Positions 51,906 to 60,014 of a stretch of 64,000 nt of DNA are shown one piece after another. The DNA is taken from contig NZ_DF238944.1 of assembly GCF_000400995.2 (NCBI RefSeq), forward strand, positions 17,186 to 81,185. The letters are read 5' to 3'. The stretch is from Acidovorax sp. MR-S7. GTDB lineage: Bacteria; Pseudomonadota; Gammaproteobacteria; Burkholderiales; Burkholderiaceae_C. The position numbers were made by a program, and so were the translations under genes. The number at the start of each line of letters is the position of its first letter. The first letter of the stretch is position 1. The notes under the pieces are model-generated. The model worked only from the letters and a program-made list of their open reading frames with translations, did no database searches and was not told where the DNA came from.

Positions 51906-52585
51906 TGGCGACGCAGCTTGCGCATGCCCAGCCCCGCTGCGCCCAGGCCCAGCAGCGCCAACGCGGGCAGGCCGAGCGCAGGCACGGGTTGCGCGCCCCC
52001 GCCGGGCGGCGGCGCGCTCACCGGCGTGTCGTCGCACGCACCGGCGACGGCGACGGGGCGGCTCCAGCGCTGCGGGTCGATGGGTACGCCGCCCCCGGCG
52101 TCGTCGAAGCTGCCCAGCGCGTCGGCGAAGGCGGTGGCCGAGCCGTTGACGTTCCAGCTCACGGGCGCGCCCAGGTCGATGGGGCCGGAGACGGTGTAGT
52201 CGGTGGCGGGTGCGGCGTAGATGCCGATGTCGAACATGCCCGTCAGTGCCGTGCCTGCCGCGTTGGCCTCGGCCGCCCCGCTGCCGTAGGAGATCTGCGT
52301 GGCCGAGCCGGTCAGCGGGTGGGTGAGGGCGGTGCGCTGCCCGGCCGCGCCGAAGCGCCAGATGGCGCAGCGCAGATCGGACAGCAGCCAGCGGCTTCCC
52401 GCGGCCGTGGTGCCGCCGCTGTCCATGACGAAGGTGACGCTGTAGGCCTCGCCGCCCTGCACGCCGGGCAGGGAGGGGTTGGCGGCAACGGTGCCGCTGT
52501 AGGTGATGGCGAACGGCGCGGCCTGGGCGGCGCTGGCGGCGGCCAGCAGCGCGGCGGCGAGAAAGGCGGGGGCGAGAACAGGCAT
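51899..52585 (-). CDS. Exported protein with PVPALGLPALALL C-terminal anchor, paralogue 2
   Basis: A 228-aa protein with the same plan as its neighbour: signal peptide (ending SAAQA), APFAITYSGTVAANP, a DSGGTTAAGSRW segment, the GACDDTPV linker, then VPALGLPALALLGLGAAGLG and RKLRRHS. Tandem duplication is clear from order and sequence. Divergent from LuxR 2, with box 2 between, so LuxR 2 is the likely regulator. Function unknown. Confidence 0.75.
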   Translation of the reverse strand: MPVLAPAFLAAALLAAASAAQAAPFAITYSGTVAANPSLPGVQGGEAYSVTFVMDSGGTTAAGSRWLLSDLRCAIWRFGAAGQRTALTHPLTGSATQISYGSGAAEANAAGTALTGMFDIGIYAAPATDYTVSGPIDLGAPVSWNVNGSATAFADALGSFDDAGGGVPIDPQRWSRPVAVAGACDDTPVSAPPPGGGAQPVPALGLPALALLGLGAAGLGMRKLRRHS

Positions 52586-52641
52586 GGGCGCGTCGGGGCG
52601 TTGGAAGACAAGCCGCCAAGGCTAGGCGCGCACGGTGCGCG

Positions 52642-52663
52642 CCACCCTACCCCCCCGGGGTGG
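52642..52663 (-). promoter_or_regulatory. LuxR-associated box 2
   Basis: Read on the minus strand: CCACCCCGGGGGGGTAGGG and two more bases. Adjacent and partly overlapping is a 9-bp inverted repeat GGCGCGCAC/GTGCGCGCC (52625-52643). The box lies 36 bases before the LuxR 2 start and before the divergent exported-protein gene. TAGATTCGC follows at 52686. Confidence 0.62.
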
Positions 52664-52698
52664 TTGTGAAACGCCGCATGCCCGGTAGATTCGCCGCC

Positions 52699-53808
52699 AT
52701 GACCGCACAACGCCACCTCGACCGCGCCCTGGCGCAGCTGCGCCGGATGGCCTGCATGGACGCCGGCGGCCCGCAGCGGATCGCGCCCGTGCTGCGTGCG
52801 CTGCATGGGCTGATCGGCTTCGACTCGGGTGGCTACCTCTACCGGCGTAGCGACGGCGAGCTGGACATCCACATGGAGAACCCTGCCATGCGATCGGTGA
52901 TGCCCGCGCTTTTCGAGCCGCGGGTGCAGCACAGCGAACGGCAGGTGATGCGGCGCAGCGCGCGCCTGCTGGATGAGGCCCTGCGCTGCGAGCGCGGCGT
53001 GCAGATGCAGCACGACCTGGTGAAGGTGCCGCTGGCCGAGCTGCGGCGCAGCGACTACTACAACGCGGTGCTGCGCCCCGGCGAGGTGGAGATGGCCATG
53101 AAGCTGCCGCTGCGCACGGCGGACGGGCAGGGCATCGGCATCCTCTGGCTCTACCGCCGCGACGGCGAGCGGCGCTTCACCGGCGACGAGGCCGCCGTGC
53201 TGGGCCGGCTGGCGCCCGGCCTGGCGCGCGCGCTGCAGCCGGGCCGCCTGGAGGGAGCGGAGGCGCACGACGCCGAGGTCTGCGGCCAGGGGCTGCTGGT
53301 GGTCACGGCCATGGGCCGGCCGCTGTGGCTCGCGCCGGGCACCGAGGCGCTGCTGGCGCAGGCCTTCGGCTGGCGCTGGCGCGGCTGCGGGGGCGCGCTG
53401 CCGGCCGCGCTGCAGGTGCTGGTGCAGCGCCTCTTCCTGCCGAATGTGCGGCCGGGTGTGCCGCTGCCGCAGATGGATTTCTCCAACGCGCACGGCGTGT
53501 TCTCGCTGCGCGCCACGTACCTGGCGGGCCGCGCGGGCGAGGCCGACGCGGCGGCCATCCACATCACGCGCCGCGTGCCCGGCGGCACGCGGCTGCTGGA
53601 GCGGCTGGGCGCGCTGGGCCTGCCCCGGCGCCAGGCCGAGCTGGCCTGCTGGCTCGCGCGCGGGCTGTCCGAGGCGCAGAGCGCCGAGCGCATGGGCGTG
53701 AGCGTGAACACCGTGACCTACCACCGCCGCCACCTCTACGCGGCCCTGGGCGTGCAGGACCGGCAGGGGCTGCTGCGCTGCGTGCATGAGACCACCCCTG
53801 CGGGGTAG
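52699..53808 (+). CDS. LuxR-family regulator 2
   Basis: The protein is 369 aa, a close paralogue of LuxR 1 and 3 over its whole length (LAQLRRMACMDAGGPQRIAPVL, IGFDSGGYLY, SDYYNAVLRPGE). C-terminal helix-turn-helix: LGLPRRQAELACWLARGLSEAQSAERMGVSVNTVTYHRRHLYAALG. The ATG at 52699 is chosen to match the paralogues; an in-frame start at 52660 would overlap box 2. Head of a tandem pair with LuxR 3, 36 bases apart. Confidence 0.85.
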   Translation: MTAQRHLDRALAQLRRMACMDAGGPQRIAPVLRALHGLIGFDSGGYLYRRSDGELDIHMENPAMRSVMPALFEPRVQHSERQVMRRSARLLDEALRCERGVQMQHDLVKVPLAELRRSDYYNAVLRPGEVEMAMKLPLRTADGQGIGILWLYRRDGERRFTGDEAAVLGRLAPGLARALQPGRLEGAEAHDAEVCGQGLLVVTAMGRPLWLAPGTEALLAQAFGWRWRGCGGALPAALQVLVQRLFLPNVRPGVPLPQMDFSNAHGVFSLRATYLAGRAGEADAAAIHITRRVPGGTRLLERLGALGLPRRQAELACWLARGLSEAQSAERMGVSVNTVTYHRRHLYAALGVQDRQGLLRCVHETTPAG

Positions 53809-53810
53809 GG
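53792..53810 (+). promoter_or_regulatory. LuxR-associated box 3
   Basis: CCACCCCTGCGGGGTAGGG, overlapping the end of LuxR 2 and 34 bases before LuxR 3. TAGATTCGC follows at 53831, at the same spacing as in box 2. Confidence 0.62.
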
Positions 53811-53844
53811 CGGAAACGGCCGCTGCGCCCTAGATTCGCGCGCC

Positions 53845-54951
53845 ATGTCCACGAACTGCCGAGCGTCCCAGGCCCTCGCGCACCTGCGCCACATGGCCCG
53901 CCTCGATGCCGGCGGGCCGGAGCTGATCGCGCCCGTGCTGGAGGCGCTGCACGCGCTGGTCGGCTTCGATTCGAGCGGCTACTTCTACCCCGGCGCGGAC
54001 GGCGCGCTGGACGCCCACATGGAACACCCGGCCGTGCAGGCGGCCGTGCCAGACCACTTCGATCCGCGCATCCTCGCGAGCGAGGCGCGGGTGTTCCACA
54101 ACGTGCTGCAGCATGGCGACGACATCGCCCGCCATCCGCACGGCCCCCGCTCGCTCGCGCAGATGCTGCGCGTGCCCGTGGACGGGCTGCTGCGCAGCGA
54201 CTACTACAACGTGGTGATGCGCCCCGCCGGCGTGGGCGACTGGCTGAGCCTGCCGCTGCGCACGCCCGAGGGGCGCGGCATCGGCATGCTGTTCCTGTTC
54301 CGCCCTGCCGGGGCGCGGCCGTTCGGCAGCGCGGAGCAGCTGGCGCTGGCGCGGCTGGAGGCCTGCCTCGCCAGCGTGCTCCGACCCGCCGGACTGCCCG
54401 ACGAGGCAGGCGAGGTGCTGCGCGAGGGCCTGCTCGTCGTCACGCCGCAGGGGCAGCCGCTGTGGTCCTCGCCCGAGGCCGAGGCGCTGATGGCGCAGGC
54501 CTTCGGCTGGCGCTGGCGCGGCGTGGGCCGCGCGCCGTTGCCACACGCGCTGCAGCTGCTGGTGCAGCGCCAGCACAGCCCCGGCGCGCCCGCGCCGGAC
54601 GTGGCGCTGCGCAATGCCCACGGCTGCTTCCACGTGCGCGCTGCGCCGCTGGCCGCCGCCGCCGGGCCGGGCGAGGCCGTGGCGCTGCACGTGACCCAGC
54701 GCATGGAGCCCGGCACCCGGCTGCTCGCTGCGCTGCGCCCGCTGGACCTGCCCCTGCGCCAGCAGGAGCTGGCCTGGTGGCTGGCGCGCGGCCTGCCCGA
54801 GTCGCAGATCGCCGCGCGCATGGGCATCAGCGCGAACACGGTGGTCTACCACCGGCGCCAGCTCTACATGCGCATGGGCGCGGCCAGCCGGGATGACCTC
54901 CTGGCTGCGCTGGGCGTCACCACGCTGGGCGTCACGGCACCTGCACGGTGA
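53845..54951 (+). CDS. LuxR-family regulator 3
   Basis: The protein is 368 aa, third member of the paralogous set (LAHLRHMARLDAGGPELIAPVL, VGFDSSGYFY, SDYYNVVMRPAGV). Helix-turn-helix: LDLPLRQQELAWWLARGLPESQIAARMGISANTVVYHRRQLYMRMG. The end overlaps the end of the convergent GH18 gene 2 by 20 bases, so strong transcription of one could affect the other. Likely arose by tandem duplication with LuxR 2. Confidence 0.85.
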   Translation: MSTNCRASQALAHLRHMARLDAGGPELIAPVLEALHALVGFDSSGYFYPGADGALDAHMEHPAVQAAVPDHFDPRILASEARVFHNVLQHGDDIARHPHGPRSLAQMLRVPVDGLLRSDYYNVVMRPAGVGDWLSLPLRTPEGRGIGMLFLFRPAGARPFGSAEQLALARLEACLASVLRPAGLPDEAGEVLREGLLVVTPQGQPLWSSPEAEALMAQAFGWRWRGVGRAPLPHALQLLVQRQHSPGAPAPDVALRNAHGCFHVRAAPLAAAAGPGEAVALHVTQRMEPGTRLLAALRPLDLPLRQQELAWWLARGLPESQIAARMGISANTVVYHRRQLYMRMGAASRDDLLAALGVTTLGVTAPAR

Positions 54952-57046
54952 CGGGCGCGGAGCGCGGCCCTTCCCGGCCCTGTGCATCCACCACGCTCAC
55001 CTGGTAGCCATGGCTGCCGCTGGGCGCGGCGGCATCGACGTAGCGCGGGTCGTCGGTGGTGGCGATGGCCGTGCCGTCGCGGTACACGCGGTAGCGCGCG
55101 GCGCCCGCGATGAACGACTGCTTGACCGCCTGCATCTGCGGGTTGGCGTTCTGCTGCGGCAGCCAGCCGTAGTTCACCGTCCACACCAGCGTGCCGCCCA
55201 GGTTCTGCTCGCGCACCCATTGGCCCTTCTCCTGGATGGAGCGCTCGTCCTCGTAGCTGAGGTAGGTCACCGGCGTATTGGGGCCGCGGTTCCAGGGCTG
55301 CGAGTAGGTGATGTAGCTCTGCTTGGCCACGTCGTCCCAGTGGTAGGTGGCGCCGGGCTGGCCGAAGGCGTTGTCGTTGACCAGGCGCTGAGTGTTGTTC
55401 TCCCAGTCGCCGTTGTCCATCCAGCCCTGCATGCCGTCCAGGCTCTGGCGCGGGCCGGTCACGGGGGCGTTGTAGTACGCGCCGTACAGGCCGATCCCGA
55501 TGCCCAGCTTGGCGCGCGGCACGCCCGCTTGGAGATACGCCTGCACCGTCGATTCGATGGACGTGGGGTGGTAGGTGTCCGCGCCGAACAGCGGCGAGTG
55601 GTGCCACGACAGCCAGCCCCAGTCGCCCGCCATGCTGTAGGTCATGAGGTTGAAGCGGTCCACGGCGGCGGCCACCTCGGCGTGCCAGGGGGTGATGTCC
55701 GGATCGTTCTTGTTGACCCAGAAGCCGGGCCAACTGATCTCCAGCGGCGCGGCCTGGTAGCGCGGGCGCTGCTCCGAGGCCGCACGCAGCTCGCGCAGCA
55801 GGGCCAGCGCCTGGGCGCGGGTGGCGGGCGTGTCCAGGTTCTCTTCCCAGTCGATGTCCACGCCGTCGTAGCCCTTCTGCACGGCCTTGTCGAGGATGTT
55901 CCGGATGAAGCGCGCACGCACCGTGGCGTTGGCCGTGGCGGCCACGAAGCCGGGGCCGTCGCTGTCGCCGCCGACCATCATCACGGCCTTCACGCCGGCC
56001 GCATGGGCCTTGGCGATCAGGGTGTCTTCCACCTCGGCGTGTGCGCCGCCCGCGCCTTCCAGCAGATCGCCCGCGCGGCCGCCGGGCAGCGAGCCCAATG
56101 CGGGCGCATAGCGGCCGAAGACGAAGTGCGTCATGGTGCTCATGTCCACGGCCTCGGGCGGGTAGGTCTCCCAGAACCAGCCCGCGTAGTAGCCGTTGAC
56201 CCACTTGCGGCCCTGGGGCGATGCGGTCCAGGCCAGGCGCACGCCGGCGGGGGTGGCGGTGGCGCTCAGGCCGTCGCCCGGCGGGGGCGGGTCTTGTGGG
56301 TCGGGCTGCCTGGCCCGCACGGTGACGGTGGCAGACGCGCTCACCGCCGCGCCCGCCGCGTTGCGGCAGCTCAGCGCGTAGGTGGACGTGGCGGCGGGCT
56401 TCACGCTGGCACTGCCGCTCGCGGCCTGCTCTCCGCTCCAGGCGCCGCTGGCGGTGCAGGCCGTGGCGTTTTCGGTGAGCCAGGTGAGGATGCTCGTGCC
56501 GCCCGCATCGATGGTGCCGGGCTGCGCGGCGAAGGTGCCGATGCGTGGGGGCGGGGGAGGTGGCGGCTCCTCGGCCGATGCGCCGTCGATGAAGAGCTGC
56601 GCCAGCCCTTCGCCGCCCGCCTCGAAATACTCCATGCGCACCGTGTGCGCGCCCGCCTTGAGCTTGACGGTGGCCGTGTCCTCGGTGATGCCGTGGCGCG
56701 TCCAGTTATTGATGACGCGCTTGCCGTCCACGAACACGCGCACGCCGTCGTCGGTGTAGGTGGTGAACCTGGCATTGCCGGCGCTGAACGGCAGCGTCGC
56801 CGTCCAGCGCGCCGAGAACGCATCGACCGGCAGGCGTGCATCAGGGCTGTCCGTCATCCAGTAGTAGTCGATGGGGCCCGTCTCGCAGCGCGTGAGCACG
56901 GGCGCGCCGGCCAGTTTCGTGTTGGGGTAGTACTCGGCCAGCCACTGGCCGAGCGGACATTCGAGCGCGAATGCCTGGGTGCCCGCCAGCAGCAGCGATG
57001 CCGCGAGCGCGCGTGGAATGAGAGGGGAAGGGGTGTGTTTTTTCAT
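54932..57046 (-). CDS. Secreted PA14-Ig-GH18 chitinase-like protein 2
   Basis: A 704-aa protein with the plan of GH18 protein 1 but one Ig-like domain instead of two. Signal peptide about 1-28 (ending TQAFA), PA14 about 30-155, poly-proline linker, Ig-like about 168-245, GH18 about 285-610 with DGVDIDWEEN intact (catalytic Glu401), then a fibronectin-like end. It should act on chitin-like polymers outside the cell or bind them. It reads downstream of the second kelch gene on the same strand, 58 bases away with a repeat copy between. Confidence 0.9.
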   Translation of the reverse strand: MKKHTPSPLIPRALAASLLLAGTQAFALECPLGQWLAEYYPNTKLAGAPVLTRCETGPIDYYWMTDSPDARLPVDAFSARWTATLPFSAGNARFTTYTDDGVRVFVDGKRVINNWTRHGITEDTATVKLKAGAHTVRMEYFEAGGEGLAQLFIDGASAEEPPPPPPPRIGTFAAQPGTIDAGGTSILTWLTENATACTASGAWSGEQAASGSASVKPAATSTYALSCRNAAGAAVSASATVTVRARQPDPQDPPPPGDGLSATATPAGVRLAWTASPQGRKWVNGYYAGWFWETYPPEAVDMSTMTHFVFGRYAPALGSLPGGRAGDLLEGAGGAHAEVEDTLIAKAHAAGVKAVMMVGGDSDGPGFVAATANATVRARFIRNILDKAVQKGYDGVDIDWEENLDTPATRAQALALLRELRAASEQRPRYQAAPLEISWPGFWVNKNDPDITPWHAEVAAAVDRFNLMTYSMAGDWGWLSWHHSPLFGADTYHPTSIESTVQAYLQAGVPRAKLGIGIGLYGAYYNAPVTGPRQSLDGMQGWMDNGDWENNTQRLVNDNAFGQPGATYHWDDVAKQSYITYSQPWNRGPNTPVTYLSYEDERSIQEKGQWVREQNLGGTLVWTVNYGWLPQQNANPQMQAVKQSFIAGAARYRVYRDGTAIATTDDPRYVDAAAPSGSHGYQVSVVDAQGREGPRSAPVTVQVP

Positions 57047-57049
57047 GGT

Positions 57050-57103
57050 GTTTTTGGCCTCCAGCGCTTGCGTGGAAAGCGCGGGCAGCTCTCTTTTCGA
57101 TAG
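57050..57103. repeat. Dispersed intergenic repeat (copy 12)
   Basis: Arms GGCCTCCAGCGCTTG and AAAGCGCGGGCAGCT, between kelch gene 2 and GH18 gene 2. Confidence 0.75.
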
Positions 57104-57104
57104 T

Positions 57105-59933
57105 TCAGAACACGCGTCGCATGCGCACGCCCGCCAGCAGCATCAGCGCGGCCAGCGCCAGCAGGCTCCAGTCCGACAGCGTGGGCACGCTCTGCACGCC
57201 CGGGCCCGGTGCGGGCACCACGCCGCCCAGCGGCGGGGCGGACGCGCTGCCGCCTGCCGTGTTGGCCGTCACGGTGAAGGTGTAGGCCGTGCCGTTGGCC
57301 AGGCCGGTCACGGTGCAGCGCGTCTGCGGAGCCTGCACGGTGCAGCTCGCGCCGCCGGGCTGGGCGGTGACGGTGTAGCTGGCGGGCGGGGTGCCGGTGG
57401 TGGGCGCTTGCCACGACACGGTGACCTGCGCGTTGCCGGGCGTGGCGGCCACGTTCGTGGGTGCGTCGGGCGCGCCCGCGCCCGGGGGTGGCGGCCCGGC
57501 CAGCAGCACGCTGTTGGACGGCATGCCGTTCACGTAGAGCGTGGCGCGGTAGAAGCCCGCGCCCAGGCCGGCCGGGAGAGGGTGCGAGGTGAAGTCCGTC
57601 GCGCTCGCATCCTGCGCGGGCAGCCACCGCAGCGGGCCGCCGCTTTCGTGCTGCAGCGCCAGCAGGGGCACGTCGGTGGCCGACTGGGTGGTGCCGCCGC
57701 CGCTGCCTTCGCCGTCGCCGGTGAAGCGCAGCCCGGCGAGCGTGAGCGTGCCGCCCGCTGCCAGCGGCGCGGGCCCGGCGCCAGTGATGGCGGGCCGGCC
57801 GGCGCGCAAGGGATCGGCGAACAGCTCGGCGCCGCAGCCGGCGACCAGCACCTTGCCGGTGGCCAGCAGCGTTGCGGTGTGGCTGCTGCACGGCTGGGCC
57901 AGGTCGGGCGCGGGCTGCCAGGTGTCGTGCGCGGGGTCGTACAGCGCGGTGATGGCGGTGTCCGCGTTGCCGGCCTTGCCGCCCGCGACGAACACGCGGC
58001 CATCGGCCAGCAGCGTGGCGCTGTAGAGGGTGCGCGGACTGGGCGCGGCGGCGGCGGCCTGCCAGGTGTTGGAGGCGGGGTCGAAGACCTGGGCATTGGA
58101 AAGGTCCGCTCCCAACACCAGTACGCGGCCATCGATCAGCGGCACGGCCCGGTGCCCGGAGCGCTTGGCGCTCATGTCCGGGCCTGCCGTCCATTGGCGT
58201 GTGGCGGGGTCGTAGAACTCCACGGTGGCGAACGTGTCCGGTCCGTTGATGCCGCCCGCCACCATCACCCGCCCGTCGGGCAGCAGCGTGGCCGTGTGCC
58301 CGATGCGGGGTGTGTTCATGCTGCCCGTTGCCTGCCACTGGTTGGTGGAGGGGTCGTAGGTCTCGGCAGCGCCGGGTGATGCCATGGAGGTTCCGCCCGC
58401 CACCAGCACGCTACCGTCCGGCAGCAGCGTGGCCGTATGCCGGTAGCGGCCGATCTGCATGGGCGCTGCGTCCGTCCAGGTATCGGTGCTTTCGTCATAG
58501 AGGAGCGTGGCCTTCGACAGCTCCGTGACATTGGGTTGCTGGACGAGGGCCCAGCCCCCGGCGACGAGCACGCGCCCGTTGGGCAGCAGGGTCTGCGTGT
58601 GGTAGCTGCGCGGCGCGGGCAGCGCGGCCACGCCCAGCCACGCGGCCGGGGCCGATGCCGTATCGGGCCGGTAGCGCTGTGCGCCGGCCAGGTAGGTGTT
58701 GGTGCCGCCGCTGGCGCCGCCGGAGATGAGCACGCTGCCGCTGGCCGTCAGCGTGGCGGCGTGGAACGCGCGCGTGCCGGGGAGGCTGGCGGTGGCGGAG
58801 CGTGTGAAGGCAGCGGGGTGCGTGATCTCGGCGCTCTGGCGCACGCCCGCCTCGCCCGCGCCGGCCACCACCAGCACGTCGCCGGTGTGCAGCAGCAGCG
58901 CGGTGTGCTGGGAGCGGGGGATGTCCAGGTCGCCGTAGGGCGCGACCGTGTTCGTGGCCGGGTCGAAGACTTCGGTGCTTCCCACCAGGCTGCCGCCCAG
59001 GCCCGTGCCGCCGGCCAGCAGCACGCGGCCGTCGGCCAGCAGCGTGGCGCTGTGCTGGGTGCGCGTGGCGAAGGGCGTGGCGCTGGCGGTCCAGGCGTCG
59101 GTGGCGGGGTCGTAGACCAGCGCGGGCGTGGACGAGGCCTGGCTGCCGTCGGTGCTGCCGGCCACCAGCACGCGGCCGTCGGGCAGCAGCGTGGCGGTGT
59201 GGTCGAGGCGCGGGCCGTCGGGCAGGGGCGCGGCGGCGGCCCAGGTGTCGCTGGCGGGATTCCAGAGCAGGGCGGTGGCCAGGGGCGAGTTGCCGTTGTC
59301 CCGCCCGCCCGTGACGAATACGCGCCCGTCGGCGAGCCGCGTGGCGGTGTGCTGGCGCCGGCCCTGGCCGGGCATGCCGTCGGCGCTGGTCCAGGTGCGG
59401 GTGGCGGGATCGTAGATCTCGGTGGAGGCGAGCGCCTCCTGCCCCGCCGTGCCGCGCCCGCCCGCGACGAGCACGCGCCCGTCCTGCAGCAGCGTGGCGG
59501 TGTGCTGGCGGCGGCGCAGCGCCATCTCGGGCGTGTCGGTGAAGGTGCCGGTGGCGGGATCGAACGTGGCGGCGGCGCGCGTGGAGCTGCCGCCGCTGCT
59601 GGTGTTGCCGCCGGCGATCAGCACCGTGCCATCCCGCAGCGGCGTCGCGGTGTGCAGCGCACGCGGGCCGGGCAGGGCGGGGCCGCTGGTCCAGCGGCCG
59701 GTGGCGGGATCGTAGAACTGGGTGGTGGACTGCGGCGTGGCGCCGTTGCGCCCGCCTGCGACGAGCACGCGGCCGTCGGCGAGTGGGGTGGCGGTGTGCT
59801 GCGCGCGCGCGCCGGCGATGCTGCCGGCGCTCTGCCAGCCGGCGGCCTGCGCGGCGCCGCTGGCGACGCCCAGGCACAGCGCGGCAGCGTGCAGTACGCG
59901 GCGGGCCGTGGCAACCCATGCGGGGGTGGTCAT
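57105..59933 (-). CDS. Kelch-type repeat protein 2 with IPTL-CTERM sorting signal
   Basis: A 942-aa exported protein, twin of the one at 40070. Signal peptide ends near GAAQA. Again fourteen repeats with cores like HTATLLPDGRVLVAGG, then an IPT-like segment, a fibronectin III domain (APTNVAATPGNAQVTVSWQ) and the C-terminal VPTLSDWSLLALAALMLLAG followed by RMRRVF. The W-x-L variation departs slightly from the PTLSxWG norm. Likely processed by an exosortase and shown at the surface. First of a kelch-GH18 pair. Confidence 0.87.
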   Translation of the reverse strand: MTTPAWVATARRVLHAAALCLGVASGAAQAAGWQSAGSIAGARAQHTATPLADGRVLVAGGRNGATPQSTTQFYDPATGRWTSGPALPGPRALHTATPLRDGTVLIAGGNTSSGGSSTRAAATFDPATGTFTDTPEMALRRRQHTATLLQDGRVLVAGGRGTAGQEALASTEIYDPATRTWTSADGMPGQGRRQHTATRLADGRVFVTGGRDNGNSPLATALLWNPASDTWAAAAPLPDGPRLDHTATLLPDGRVLVAGSTDGSQASSTPALVYDPATDAWTASATPFATRTQHSATLLADGRVLLAGGTGLGGSLVGSTEVFDPATNTVAPYGDLDIPRSQHTALLLHTGDVLVVAGAGEAGVRQSAEITHPAAFTRSATASLPGTRAFHAATLTASGSVLISGGASGGTNTYLAGAQRYRPDTASAPAAWLGVAALPAPRSYHTQTLLPNGRVLVAGGWALVQQPNVTELSKATLLYDESTDTWTDAAPMQIGRYRHTATLLPDGSVLVAGGTSMASPGAAETYDPSTNQWQATGSMNTPRIGHTATLLPDGRVMVAGGINGPDTFATVEFYDPATRQWTAGPDMSAKRSGHRAVPLIDGRVLVLGADLSNAQVFDPASNTWQAAAAAPSPRTLYSATLLADGRVFVAGGKAGNADTAITALYDPAHDTWQPAPDLAQPCSSHTATLLATGKVLVAGCGAELFADPLRAGRPAITGAGPAPLAAGGTLTLAGLRFTGDGEGSGGGTTQSATDVPLLALQHESGGPLRWLPAQDASATDFTSHPLPAGLGAGFYRATLYVNGMPSNSVLLAGPPPPGAGAPDAPTNVAATPGNAQVTVSWQAPTTGTPPASYTVTAQPGGASCTVQAPQTRCTVTGLANGTAYTFTVTANTAGGSASAPPLGGVVPAPGPGVQSVPTLSDWSLLALAALMLLAGVRMRRVF

Positions 59934-59955
59934 GGTGGTTTCCTTGGTGCTACTA

Positions 59956-60006
59956 AACGAATAGCTGGCAGCGCTTGCGGAGCAAGCGCTGCCAGCCTTT
60001 TTTTGA
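59956..60006. repeat. Dispersed intergenic repeat (copy 13), perfect hairpin
   Basis: GCTGGCAGCGCTTGC and GCAAGCGCTGCCAGC pair perfectly over 15 bases with a three-base loop, followed by a run of T on the + strand. It is the best-preserved copy and should terminate transcription past the LRR gene. Confidence 0.82.
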
Positions 60007-60014
60007 TGCGGTTT

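Noticed and set aside
52660..52698. Upstream start for LuxR 2
   Set aside because: It would place the conserved box inside the coding region; the ATG at 52699 aligns with both paralogues.
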